A stretch of 64,000 nucleotides of DNA from Diplonema japonicum (taxonomy: Eukaryota; Euglenozoa; Diplonemea; Diplonemida; Diplonemidae): positions 558,001 through 622,000 of the forward strand of contig OZ025673.1 in NCBI GenBank assembly GCA_964019335.1. The letters run 5' to 3'. Shown here piece by piece: positions 39,319 to 50,567 of this stretch. A model generated the notes under the pieces. It saw nothing but the letters and a program-made list of their open reading frames with translations, was not told where the DNA came from and ran no database searches. Both the position numbers and the translations under genes were made by a program. The stretch's first letter is position 1; each line of letters opens with the position of its first letter.

Positions 39319-42300
39319 TTACCAAAAAGGACACCACCCTGTGTAACACTGGGCGAGGTGTTCCAAAGACCGTGCAGCGCGCATGAGGGTGCCTACCTGT
39401 TCAGACACGTCGAGGGTGTGGTACGTCGCCTCGCTGAGGTGCGAGGCCCAGTCAGGCACGCGCACTGACGTGTTGAGGGGTGAGAGGACATCGGCAACAG
39501 GTGAACGGACTTGGAAGTCTGTCCCATCTAGCTTCGCTTGTATCCGTTTGATTACTGCAGTGACACCGTCCTTGGTGGCGCCCTCGTCAGAGGCTTGGCG
39601 TTTGGAACCAGCCCTCACATACGAGGAGGGAGAGGGGCGTGACTCTGCAATGAGCAGCTCGCTCTCCTCAGAGGCTCTCTTTTCCCCCTCCACAGCAAGC
39701 CGCCAGCTCACAATCGGATCATGCACAAAGGCCTCCAACATGGCCATCAGCGGATGCTTCCCCTTTCGTAGGATGCCCATCCCTGCGCACGCCGTCCTTT
39801 TGAAGGTCCCCGACACCCCGCCTACACCCATTGCACGTACCATCTGTAAGGTATTTTAATACTTCTTTTAAAGCACACACCATGTTCGTCAATCGAAACG
39901 GTACCTTCTCCGGGTACAGCTCTCTGTTCATTGCCGACTCGAAACAGTCAGCAAAGTCGATGTGGACCACCTTCCCGTCGTACCCGAACATGAGGTTCCC
40001 CGGGTGCCTGTCCCCCAGCCCTATGATGTACCCCACCATCGACATCATCGCGTTGCTGCGTGTGAAGATGCTGCGCCGCTCGATCCATTCCGACGCGTCC
40101 ACCGACTTCATCCAAAGCATCATGTGGATGTCGTCACTCTGCGTCGCTTGCAACGTGCTCTCCAACGCCTCCACCTTCTGTATCACCTGCAGCGTGTTGG
40201 CGAACCCATACTGCTGCGCCATGAACATGTCGATCTCCTCCTTCATCCTTTTAGGGTTGTTCCCACGCATCTCTGCCACGATCCTGTCCATAGTCTGGGC
40301 CCTCTCCACCCACCCGATAAGCCCTGCTGTGGGGGACAAGGGCACCACAGCATAGATCTCAATCGTCGGTATCGCTACTTGAGTGGACTCATTCACTTTT
40401 ATTAGCGTGTTAACTAGTGCTAGGAGCTGCAGCACACGTTGATCGAGCCGAAGATCTTCCTGTCCCTTCAAGAGGAAGAGGTGCTCTTTCCCATCGCAGC
40501 CCATGACCGTAAGCTGCTTGGGTCGCCTCTTTGAGCCCATGACGTGCAGGACGGAGCAGAAGTTCTTGATTCTGATATCTTCCGTATCTGGGATTGTGAC
40601 ACTAAGGTCGTGTGCCTCGTACAGCTCACGTGAGGCGTCGCATAGGTGTATCACACGCTGCATCTTCAGTTGCTCCGTCAATCTGGCGAAGACTTGTCCG
40701 TAGTATATCCAAGCACGCTTCATGTCAGTCTGGTGGCGTGTTTCCTGCCATGCTTGCCAGCTTACCTTCGCTGTGCACAGCTCCCTCTCATATAACGCCT
40801 TGAACTGCTTGTCTAACTCTGTCACGGGCTTCGCAAGCTCTTCGTGTAAAGGTCCCATAATAGACACCACTGCAGCGCCGTTGCCCATCATCCACAGCCT
40901 GTTTGCCTCCACCAGACATTCATACCACTTTTCGCTCCACAGTACCGCCACTCTTACCAATCCAGTGCTCACCACTTCTGCTTCACTTGCCAACGCAGGC
41001 AACCGTGCACTTACATAAGAATAGACAGCTGCTGCCTTTTTCATTTTGTTACTGTTCTCAGGGGCTGTGCTTCTTAATGGCACTGACACGGCCAGAAGCA
41101 CCTTTTGTGGATAGAGCAGTGATATCAGACACAGGAGGTCGTGCAGCATGCTGCTAAGAACAGGGTCAGTCCCCCCGATCCTCGCCACGATCTGCGGCAG
41201 GACAGGCACCCAGTGTGATGGAACCATCGTCTCAAAAGTGTGACGTAGCTCCATTTCCACTTCATGAAGGCATCCGAATGAGAACAAGAGTCGCAGCAAC
41301 CGCAGTACATCCTGAGTGGCCAGTTCGGGGGGGTCGCATAGCTCGATGCACCTGACAAAACCCTTCACAGCGTCGAGAGCAAAGACACCGCGTTCCTCCA
41401 GTTTAAGTGTCTCGTCTCTGTGAGCAATGCGAAGGTTCAGCAAGGCCCACTCGTGCCATATCTTGTACTCTACGTCACCAGCCTCCTGCAACTCCACCAT
41501 CGCTTTTGCAGAAGACAGGTGCTGGAGGAGTACGCTTCTATGCGGCTCCATCCAGAAGTCATTCGGGTGGACAGTCTGCTTCCACTGCGCAGTCATGAGT
41601 AGCGCGTCTCGCCGCACCCCAGGGGGGGTCGAGGGGTGCAGCGTTTGTGCAAATTGTTCCAACTGACCGAGCAGACCGGCCCTGCCTTGAGTCTCGATCT
41701 CCCATATGTGTTGTAGGTAAACAATCACTAGCTTGGGGTTGGCACCCAGGTTGCAGATAGAATCCATTTTCTCGGATCCTGTGGACGTGTCGCCGCCCAG
41801 CAGAGTTTTCAGCGTGCGTGCTGCTCGCTTTGTCTCTAAGATCCCCACGTAGTGCAGCCAATCATCGATAATCTCGTGTGACTCAACCACAAGGGATCTC
41901 AGCACCAACGTGTCACGCATGTGCCACGCGTCGTGTCGCATATTCCTCAGCCGTGCCGACCACACCTTCAGCAGCTCCGCTTTCCTGCCTTCTGATTTCG
42001 TGTTGCATTCAATAATCTCTTCAACTTCCGCAAGGTGTTGCAACATCACAACCAGCTCATAGCCCCTTCCTTTCGCACTACCGACATGTTCCCTCACATC
42101 TTTTTCAAGACCTTCCCTGCATTGCTTGATTAGCGCTTTTGCCACTTCTACCTCACCGTCTTTGATTGCCAGTATTGAACGGTAGAATGCAGCCGTACAA
42201 CCCGCAGGGCTGTCTCCAGGGCGGCGGGCAGCACCCTCCCCCGGCTTAGGCATCAAACCAACGTTCTCGTGGAGAGCTTGCCAATCGTTGAGCATCCATG

Positions 42301-45300
42301 CAGCATGGCTCACTGCCCTTGCAGTTCGCTTTTTCACTGCGGGGCTGACCCAGTTCTTGGACAGGGACAGCACGCCTCGCCAGTCGCCCATATGCTCCTT
42401 GCATCTCATCATCCCTGCTACGTGGTGCGGCCAATCAGCCTCCCCAGCAGCGTTGCAAGCACGTTGAAACTGTTCATAAGCACGACCCCACCACCCAAGG
42501 TCCTCGTATGTCTCAGCACCTGTGATCGTATCGGCGACGCCCCTCCGCTTAATGAGCGCTAGAACACCTTCCGCTTGATAAGGTTGTTCTAGACACTTGT
42601 TGATGTGTACTACACGCCTGCAGGCTTCTAGGTATGCGACACGAGCACACTCGGGCCACGACATTGGGTCAGCAGGGGCTGTCTCTTTCTCAATCTTGTA
42701 CACATCTGTTTCGAGCCAGTACAGAGCGAGAGGGTAATTCTGGCACGTCTCGGCTAAAGGCCAGAGCTTGTCTGGCGGAAGGAATTTGTGCACCCTTCGC
42801 TGTCGCTCGCCAGCATCTGCAAAATGCTGGGCATAAGCCCGCTCTACGAACACGCAGAGATTGAGCAGCGGGTGCAAGATCTTCCGCGCAGTAGGCATAA
42901 CTAAAACTTCACGAATAGCATCAGACATGACTTCTTGGCAGTGCTGGTTCACCGAATTGTAGCATAGTGCAAAGGCTTGCGGGAATAGAGTTCTTGCGAG
43001 TGGCGGGTGCCCACGCCCGATATGTGCAGATGCTCGTAGAACTGTGCGAGGAGACTGAGCAAGGAGCTCTTGAGCGACAGCATCAAGCCACCTCTCGCAG
43101 TCTAGTTCAGAATAGGCGGGTGTGTAACTGCTTATTGCTGCTTCTATCAACTTTGTGTTCACATGGTGCTGCTGGAGTGTGGGGTTGTAAGCACTCTGAT
43201 CAGGTTCGATAGCCTTTTGCAACGGTGACTTCCCTGACCCGTCAGACAAGGACCGGATCCTCGCGTCGTTGAGCTCACACTCGCCCAGCAGGACAGGGAG
43301 TGCTTCCTGTGCTTCTACTCCAGGCATCTCGCGCAAGCTGCGTGCCACAGACTGCCTGAACATCTCAAAGTCCGTATCAATGGCAGCAGCAACAATACAA
43401 AGCGTGCGGAGTGCTTCTGCACCCACCCCATGTCTTGCATCAGCAGCGGGGGTCACTACACCCTCTGAAATCCTGACTAGGGCATGGATGACACGTGCAG
43501 ACACTTCCTTCATAGGCACTCCATAGCTCAAAATGCTGAGGGTCTGAATGCACTTTATGCGGAGCTCAGGCAACTGGTCTGTCGCACTCGCCACATCCAA
43601 CAAGCAAACGCAAACCGGAATGAGAAACGGGATCACCAGCGTGGACATCGTCTCGAAGGCCTGCACGGCACGTGTTGCGAGCACATTGTCATAGAGTCCA
43701 TTCCTGACCAATTCAATAAGTTTCGGCATCAGCCACTGCACGTAGTCCTTCATGGCATCGAGCACCACATGCAGCTCCTCAGCAAGCAAGATAATCGTCA
43801 TTGTTTGCTGTAAATGTTATAGTTATTTTCATTGCAAATACCTGCTGCTCTCGAGGGTCCCAAAAGTCATTCATTACAGCCACCACCTGAGTGATGTACC
43901 GGTTGGCCATTGCTGTGGTCTCGTTGGCAACATCCGACTTTGGGGCAGATTGCGCAGCCTGTGCGAGTGTGATTCATAAATTGAAGCATACAATAGCCAC
44001 AGTATGGACCAAGGCTCGGAATAATGTCTCTGCCAGGGCAGGGTCGCGGTTCTTAGACTCCCTGCACGCGTTCAGTAAGGTAATCAATGCAGGGAACACA
44101 CGAGCAAGCAAGCCTGCTGGCTTGGCACCTGCGATCGAGGGTACAGCCTTCAGCACACTTTGCAGCGCCTGGACAGTTGCCCTTCTATGGAAAGCCAGCG
44201 AGGGGTGTTCTAAGATCTGCAGCAGTGTAGCCGACGTGATGTGCGCATCAAAATCACTTGCTGTTGCTTTCACCGAGCTTTCGCTCAATGGCTTTTTCCG
44301 TGAGGCTGTGCTGAGGTCGATAGCTCCAATGATGCCGAGTAGTTGCAGTGTCTCTGACCTTGTAACTGGATCACTGTCACGAAGGTACTCAAACAACCTT
44401 GGAAGGACGAAAGGGTACTCAGATAAGAAACCAGGGTGTCCCCTGCTTAAGAGGCACCCTAGCAACCTAGCAGCCGGCGCTGATGCAACAGATGACTGCC
44501 CCGTGAGGATGTCGGCAGAAGCGCTGACCAGCACAGCGTGCGCCTCTGGAGCGATACTGAGACATGAATCAAGCTGCAGATAGAGTGTTCTGAGCAAAGC
44601 AGCCCTAAAGCGTGCACTCTTCGCAGTAAGCAATCGATCGATGAGGAGGTCATTCAACCCCAACGCGGTGTCGTACTTCATCAGGACGTGCGGAGCCACT
44701 CTCGCAAGGTGGCCGAGCATACGTGCAGCTTGTTCTTGCTGCATAACGTCGGTCGGGCATTGAAGCTCCGTCGTGACTTGTGATGCCAAAAGCTGTAGGC
44801 GCGCTGCAACAAACTCCGAGTCGTTGGCCACAGTGGCGATAATTTCTAGGGCCACCTCTCTTGCATCGGCCACCTCGTCTACCAGCGAGGCACACAAGTG
44901 CTCTACACATGCATTTTGTTTCATAAGATCTTTCGAGCGCGGCACTGTGTTGCTCTGCAGGCTGCGTAGGGTTCCAAGTCGTACGTCAGCACAGGGGTCG
45001 GACACAGCTACTCTGAGCGTCTCTACTAGTACTTCTTTGCATAAATCAGGGTATGCATCGAGCACAGTCACTAAGAACGTATTTGCTGCTGCCGCCTTCA
45101 TTCTAACATCAGACCTGCTGTGGTGCAGCAAAGGCAGAACATGCATTACCAACTTGTGACAGTCATCGAACATCCGTACATCACACACCGCTAGTGTGTC
45201 TAACGCTTGCAGCACGGCGCTGCACGTGGTATCCACTTGGTAGGCGCTCAGGATGTCTTCTAACTTGTCGACGATAATATTTGTGATCTCAGACGCTCTG

Positions 45301-46619
45301 CTATGGTCTTTGCCGAAGCCGAGGAGCAATTGTGCAAAGAAAGGGCACAGAAGAAGACGTGACGCCCGCGACAACAGTGTGTTGGACAGCTCGGCGACAA
45401 GCGTAGCGTTGCCGCAGACTTTGTTCGCCGCAACCACACAAGCAGCGGCTCCAAGACAAGGAGGGTCCGTAGTCAAGGCATTCAACACACTCGCAGTGAC
45501 CTTCGGCACATCATTTAATATGTCACAGCCACGCTGTGCTTCGATTATGCACGCAAGTGACTGGAACGCCGTCTGCCGCACCTTGTTGGGCACCCCATAA
45601 GGCGTCAGCAGCTCGGACAAATCCCCTACACTCTGATCAGCACTCTGAGCTTCTGCAAGGCTTGTACACATCAATGCAGCACCTTTGCAGAAGGAAGCAA
45701 ATGCACCAGAATCATAGGCAGCAAGAGTGCATAACAGCTTAACAGCGACCACTCTGAGGAAGGTGGGGCAGTCTTGTTCGCAGATGTTCATGCAGCTTCC
45801 GCAGATAGTCTCAAAGGAGCCGTTTTTAGGAAGCCCCTTCTCGTTTATGAACCCGACGACCACCAGCATGATGCCATGGCACAGCATGGGATCGTCACTG
45901 GATATCGATGCGATGCACTTAACAAGCAAGTCGTCCTCATCATCCTCACTTGAGTCGTACTTCAACAGAATGGCGAATGCAGACGAGGTTGCTTCTCTGG
46001 TGATGATGGAGGGGTGCCCAAGGCCCTTCCATAAGCCCAGGCGGAAGCTCTTTAGTCTGGGTATCATGAGTGATGGCGCAGCAGCAGTAAGTTCTCTGAA
46101 GCCTACGGCGGCACAGTAGAACCTTTTAGCTTGACCTGCCATTAACCACTCAAGATACCTGTTGCTCTCTGCCTCGACTATATCGTGGGTCAGCACGAAG
46201 TCTGTTTTCAGAATGCGTCCCATCGCTGCTGCGGCCAGCTGCACCTGCTGGTGGTCCTGCGAGCAGAGCAGGTGGGATAAAAAATTTGAAAAAAACGACA
46301 AATGCGCCGTCCTGCTGGAGCTGTCACTGTACTCAACAGTAATGAGAGCATCAACAGCTTGGATACAAGCATGTCGTGCTTCAAGGGAAGGACATTTCGA
46401 GAGCACCTGCAGCTTTCTGTTCAACACACGTTGGAAGTGTCGCAGCTGGTCGGGGGCGACCGTCATCGCTTGTGCTTCCATTAGACGCTTCAACTCTCTT
46501 ACAGCGCGTTCCTTCTCATTCCCCTGTACCCTAAGACATGCTCGCTCAACAGCACCTATCCAGTCCTGGGATGGAACTTGCTTCGTGTTCTGCTGTTCCC
46601 ATTGCCAGTCGTGTCCCAA
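39319..46619 (-). CDS. TOR: Target of rapamycin (TOR) kinase
   Basis: Four exons (43992-46619, 43842-43958, 39881-43807, 39319-39843; introns 33, 34 and 37 nt) give 2398 residues, the usual TOR length. HEAT repeats fill the first 1200 residues, including YLEWLMAGQAKRFYCAAVGF and the ITQVVAVMNDFWDPREQQ block. The FAT region follows, then FRB (WYECLVEANRLWMMGNG to RAWIYYGQVFARL), the PI3K-like catalytic domain and a perfect FATC end (LDVSEQVGTLMRAARSLEHL then AQCYTGWCPFW). Catalytic elements: FLLKGQEDLRLDQRVLQL, GLGDRHPGNLM (D2181, N2186) and HIDFADCFE at about 2197-2205. TOR normally has DFG here; this copy has Ala 2201. The FRB Ser that contacts rapamycin in mTOR (S2035) is Asn here and the following Phe is Met, so the drug site is probably altered. 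TOR controls growth through protein complexes; two or more paralogues are known in kinetoplastids. Confidence 0.96.
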
Positions 46620-46831
46620 GGATTGCTTCCGCGCCCCATCGGGGCTTCTGATAACCTGTTCTTTCTCCGTCTTCCTTTTAATTTCTTGTATCGTACAGCT
46701 AGTACGTCATGTTAGGCAGTCGCCACCACCTTATGTAAGTAATGCGAGCGAGTAAGTCAATAAGGTTGGCAAATGCATGCCAAGACAGTCGTGTTTCTTT
46801 TTTTTTTTTTTTTTTGTACTACTTATTAAAA

Positions 46832-47857
46832 CTAAATTCTAATGCTCGGAGAGAGCTGCTTACCGTCTGTTGGTGTGTCTTGGTACTGGTGGCGGGGAGA
46901 GGAGGCAGTGGCGGTGGCAGCTGCGGTTTCTGCACGCTTGAGCTGAGTGTACCATATGACACCCAGCATGGCAGTAATCATGCCCGAGAGGTTCTTGGTA
47001 TTAATGGAAGTGTCGAAGAAGAGGAAGCCGCAGGCCAGAACACCAAGTGTCTTTGTGTGGCCGATGACTTGATAAGTAACCGGTGATGTCTTGCCGATGA
47101 TGACGTACACTGTAAACTGGATGACGAGAGCAAGCATGCCAGAGACACCTATCACAGCACATCTCTCGGGGGTCCACTTGTAGTTGTACAGCTTGGTCAC
47201 ATTGTCAAAGAGGGGAATCAGCATTGTGAAGAGCACAGAAGCGATAGGCGCAGTGAAGTATAGTGACTGCATGCTGTTCAAGCCCTTAGTGAGGTCCTTC
47301 ACACTGATCTGGTAGCCTGCTGTGGCAACAGTCGCGATGGCACCGTAGGTAATACCCATTAGATTGAAGGTAACATCATTTGTGGTTGTGAGCCCGACAC
47401 CCATCAACAAAACTGCAAGCGAAGCCAGCACAGGGAAAGAATACCGGATGCTTCTTAAATAATACTCAAGCACGCACATTACGGGGATGTTAGCCAGTTT
47501 GAGGATCTGGTAAGACCCAACACTATTGTAAAGCAGTGACATGTTCACAAACATGACACTTGCAACGTGCAGGGCAGCATTGCTCCCGAGCATTGCCGCA
47601 GAGGGTCGTGTTTCCTTGTCCCCTAGATCGAACCCGGTGCACAGTTGCCACGCCCACACACCCACCGTCACAATCAGGAAATGTATCGCCATCAGTGTAT
47701 TGGGAAAGTCGAAAGCGTACTGCGTGAAGATCTTCTTGTTTAAGATCACGATGCCGATAACGCTGCCTATGTTCAATAGTAACACCAGACTTGTTTTTAA
47801 AGCAGTCAGAAACGCCATGTTCCCCTTGGACCCCCCCCCTGCTGTGCGTGTTGCCAT
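46832..47857 (-). CDS. Triose-phosphate/nucleotide-sugar transporter family (SLC35E-like)
   Basis: Single exon, 341 residues with ten hydrophobic helices. Landmarks of the family are NIGSVIGIVILNKKIF near the start, SVGSYQILKLANIPVM in helix 4, TTNDVTFNLMG in helix 6 and GHTKTLGVLACGFLFFD, the conserved K-T motif in helix 9. These carriers exchange nucleotide sugars (SLC35) in Golgi/ER, or phosphorylated sugars in plastids. The sequence pattern is closest to the plant UDP-xylose/UDP-Rha/Gal and SLC35E groups, but the substrate cannot be read. The short C-terminal tail is Ala/Thr-rich and then Ser/Gln. The 212-bp gap to the TOR start holds no signal beyond a T-run. Confidence 0.88.
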   Translation of the reverse strand: MATRTAGGGSKGNMAFLTALKTSLVLLLNIGSVIGIVILNKKIFTQYAFDFPNTLMAIHFLIVTVGVWAWQLCTGFDLGDKETRPSAAMLGSNAALHVASVMFVNMSLLYNSVGSYQILKLANIPVMCVLEYYLRSIRYSFPVLASLAVLLMGVGLTTTNDVTFNLMGITYGAIATVATAGYQISVKDLTKGLNSMQSLYFTAPIASVLFTMLIPLFDNVTKLYNYKWTPERCAVIGVSGMLALVIQFTVYVIIGKTSPVTYQVIGHTKTLGVLACGFLFFDTSINTKNLSGMITAMLGVIWYTQLKRAETAAATATASSPRHQYQDTPTDGKQLSPSIRI

Positions 47858-47895
47858 TTACAAATAATCAGAATAGTACATTGCATGCAGCACAT

Positions 47896-48642
47896 CTAAA
47901 GGGTATCGGGTATTCGCCACTGCTTTTTACCATCTTTTCGACGATAGTAAAACACGTCTCCGTTAGGTGTGGTGATCTCCTCCCAGCCTAAGGGGACAGA
48001 GGGGGTGTATGTGTCAGAGGGCTCGGGACCATAGTGGGCAATGAGCTTTGAGAACAGCAGCGGTTCCTTCTTGTTCCACAAGGACAGGATGCGTGTAACG
48101 TAAGGTAGGTCGCTAGGTTTGTATTTGTGTAGGATGGATCGCAGCCTCTGTGAGTGATAAGCACTGGGCCTCCCAGAACGCTGCACTGTCTGTGGAGGTG
48201 GTTCGTAGATCGTGGGTATGTCCTCGGCTAGCTTGGCGCCGGTGGTAGCCTCATGCCAGATTTTATTGGCGAGTGGTTTTGCCTGCATGGCCAGCACAGC
48301 GTCTGCTCGGTGCCTCTCGTCGATCACATCCTGCACGACCATGCCCCGCTCCTTTAGACCCCTTCGCTCCGCATGGCTCAGTGCGCTCATATGCGGGACA
48401 CGCTTCCTCTTGCTTAGTCCACTTTGGTATTCCATCCCCTGCGGCAGCCCGCCAAGAAACACGGTGCTATCATTAACTACGGGGAGTGACGGCTCACTAT
48501 TGTGACTGCTGTGTGTAGGCACCGACAAGGGGGCTGCTGGGGGCGGTGGTGGTATGCTGCTTGCGAAGCTAAGTGCGGGTGTCGCCGTCCCCGGCAGGCT
48601 GCTCATGTAAGGCACATCAGGGAGAGAAGAGAACTCAGACAT
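47896..48642 (-). CDS. WW-domain protein with a flagellate-type helical motif
   Basis: Single exon, 248 residues from the ATG at 48642; the frame above is a T-rich acceptor tract. After a Pro/Ser-rich N terminus and a helical middle comes a segment, RLRSILHKYKPSDLPYVTRI followed by LSLWNKKEPLLFSKLIAHYGPEP. This kind of YxPxxLPxVxxLLxxxxGxExxLFxxLxxKYGPEP motif is frequent in kinetoplastid proteins. The C terminus is a WW domain (LGWEEITTPNGDVFYYRRKD followed by KKQWRIP), which binds proline-rich ligands. Function unknown; it may be an adaptor. It stands directly after the SLC35-like gene (38 bp). Confidence 0.75.
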   Translation of the reverse strand: MSEFSSLPDVPYMSSLPGTATPALSFASSIPPPPPAAPLSVPTHSSHNSEPSLPVVNDSTVFLGGLPQGMEYQSGLSKRKRVPHMSALSHAERRGLKERGMVVQDVIDERHRADAVLAMQAKPLANKIWHEATTGAKLAEDIPTIYEPPPQTVQRSGRPSAYHSQRLRSILHKYKPSDLPYVTRILSLWNKKEPLLFSKLIAHYGPEPSDTYTPSVPLGWEEITTPNGDVFYYRRKDGKKQWRIPDTL

Positions 48643-48763
48643 CCCCGCCACGCCCTGCAGGCTTGACAAACGAACAACACTTAACAACAGGTAAAAATAA
48701 CTCTTTAGAAAAAGAAAAGAAAAGAGGAAACGAAGAAAAAAGAAACACTTTTCTTTTTTTTTT

Positions 48764-49771
48764 TTATGTTGCATGGAACCCTCCATGCCGCTTCGAGTAC
48801 AGATCTGCGTGGTAGTTCTTTTTGTTCCAGTTGACCGAAGTCAGCCCTGCGAGCTCGATGGTGTGCACAAGGTTCTTGCACTCGTATCGGGAGATAGGGC
48901 GTTCCTCGCCCTCCTTAGGTGTGTACTGGCGGGACTTCGTGGTGCGGTAGTGGCACTCAAGGAGCAGTTCGTCAACATGGGTAATCAGCGAGGTGTGCAG
49001 CAGGTGGTGTAAAACGGCAAACTCGGCGAACTCTATGTCCATCTTGAGGACCACGAAGTCGGAGGGGTCAGTGTTAGTACGCAGCCATTCAGGGAAGTTG
49101 ATAGAGGGCACCGTCTGCAGTCCCGTCGTTTTATGAGTTTTCTTAATGTTGGCCACAATGGAGGACCCCACATCGGCGTCTGAGAGCTCTGTAGTGGCAT
49201 TCGCAATGCTGACAGCGAAGGGCAAGTACCGCACATCGGGGCGAGCAACGTAAAAGTCTTGGAACTTCGGGTTGGGCTCAAAACAGTACTTATCAAAGCT
49301 TCTCCCATTGGGGTACTTCGTTTCGAAGGCCATGGTGGCGTCGAGACTCCGCGACCCGAGGTCGATCCAAACACGTCTTGCAGCCTTCCGCCCTAATTGC
49401 TTGTCGCCCTGCCGTGTCTTCTCCCACACGTGGCAGTCCTGAAGCTGTTCTGCCTTTATCTTTAATGCCTCAAAGTGATCTCTTAAGCTCTCTATAGGAA
49501 ACGTCACCAGCGTGCTCGCAAGAATCTTCCCTTTGCGGATAATCTCCTCGCAGCTATCCTTCACAGGCGGTGCGCGTGCGGGAGGCATAGGCATGGAGGA
49601 TGGTATTGGTTGCGTGCTCACGGGTTCTGAGGTTCTTCGTTTCTCTCTCTCTTCAAGCTTCGTATTTACAGTGGTTTCGCCTTCACTGCTCAACCACACC
49701 CACAGCATCCATATCACCACGCACCAGACAGGAACGCCATACAGGCACCAGCCCTTGACTACGCCCTTCAT
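48764..49771 (-). CDS. FkbM-type methyltransferase, type II membrane protein
   Basis: Single exon, 335 residues. An N-terminal hydrophobic anchor (about residues 8-28, WCLYGVPVWCVVIWMLWVWL) is preceded by lysines, so the catalytic domain should be lumenal. A charged stem follows. The C-terminal half is a Rossmann methyltransferase of the FkbM family: VWIDLGSRSLDATMAF (SAM site), DKYCFEPNPKFQDFY, VVLKMDIEFAEFAVL (the family K-x-D-x-E motif) and HVDELLLECH. FkbM enzymes methylate hydroxyls of sugars, among other substrates. The stem and anchor suggest a Golgi glycan methyltransferase; this is inferred. A second FkbM gene lies 4 kb to the right. Confidence 0.8.
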   Translation of the reverse strand: MKGVVKGWCLYGVPVWCVVIWMLWVWLSSEGETTVNTKLEEREKRRTSEPVSTQPIPSSMPMPPARAPPVKDSCEEIIRKGKILASTLVTFPIESLRDHFEALKIKAEQLQDCHVWEKTRQGDKQLGRKAARRVWIDLGSRSLDATMAFETKYPNGRSFDKYCFEPNPKFQDFYVARPDVRYLPFAVSIANATTELSDADVGSSIVANIKKTHKTTGLQTVPSINFPEWLRTNTDPSDFVVLKMDIEFAEFAVLHHLLHTSLITHVDELLLECHYRTTKSRQYTPKEGEERPISRYECKNLVHTIELAGLTSVNWNKKNYHADLYSKRHGGFHAT

Positions 49772-50567
49772 GTTGCTAGCATGCCTGGTAGGGGTGTGTC
49801 TATGACAGGACGGGTTCTACAAGAATAAAACATTAGGGGACAAGGAAAAAAAAATATGTAAAACAAAAAATAAAAAGAGAAAAAAAAAAGACTACAACAC
49901 AGTCTGCAGCCTGGTGGGCAAATTTCGGATTCAGCGATTTTGTTTGCTCAAAAAAGAAGAAAGGAAAAAAAAAAGCTCTGTGTGGGCATGGCATCGTCTT
50001 AGCACACATTTTGTCCTTACCTTCCATATTCGCTAAGTGACCTGCCCTATGTCCCAAAGGGGTTATAGGGGGCTATAGGGGAAAAAATGTCAAAAATGCC
50101 CAAAGGTTGGTCGGTCACTTAGCGAATATGGAAGATTAAAAAATAGGGGGAGGGGGGGCAAATAAAATATCGAGGGAGAAACCAACCAAGAGTCTTGCGA
50201 CGTTTTGCTTTTTCTTTTTCTTTTTTTTTTGGAGGGGGCGGGGATAGAAGCATGGCTAGCCAATATACAGGAACGTGCTGTGGGGACACGTCACTAGCTT
50301 CTATCTCGGGGGACCGGTGCTGTGTTTCTATCAGCAGGGTGGGCGTTGCCTCTGGATGGAATAAAGTCAAAATACAGGCGGCAACAACAAGAAAGAGACA
50401 GATAAAAAAGTACGCTGTGTCCGCGTGCCTCCCCTGAAAAAAACATGACACGACAGCCAATCTAAGGGGGAAGAAAAAGAAGAAAAAGTGAACCCAAATA
50501 AAATAAACAAGTGACAAGGAAGGACAGCTAGGCTAGTGGCTTCCATTCAGTCGTCGCTTTACAAACT
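49772..50567. other. Intergenic region containing a MITE
   Basis: No gene recognised in 796 bp between UBA1 and the FkbM gene. Besides a MITE-like element at 50021-50134 it has A- and T-runs. On the minus strand a T-rich run at about 49840-49900 could serve as acceptor tract for the FkbM gene. Confidence 0.5.
50021..50134. mobile_element. MITE with perfect 22-bp terminal inverted repeats
   Basis: The 22 bases at 50021-50042 (starting CTTCCATATTCGCTAAGTGA) are the exact reverse complement of 50113-50134. The 70-bp interior is non-coding and contains two GGNTATAGGGG-like repeats. Total length is 114 bp. I see no convincing target-site duplication: flanks are CTTAC on the left and ATTAA on the right. 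Size, perfect TIRs and lack of coding capacity are typical of a miniature inverted-repeat transposable element mobilised in trans by a transposase elsewhere. Confidence 0.85.
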
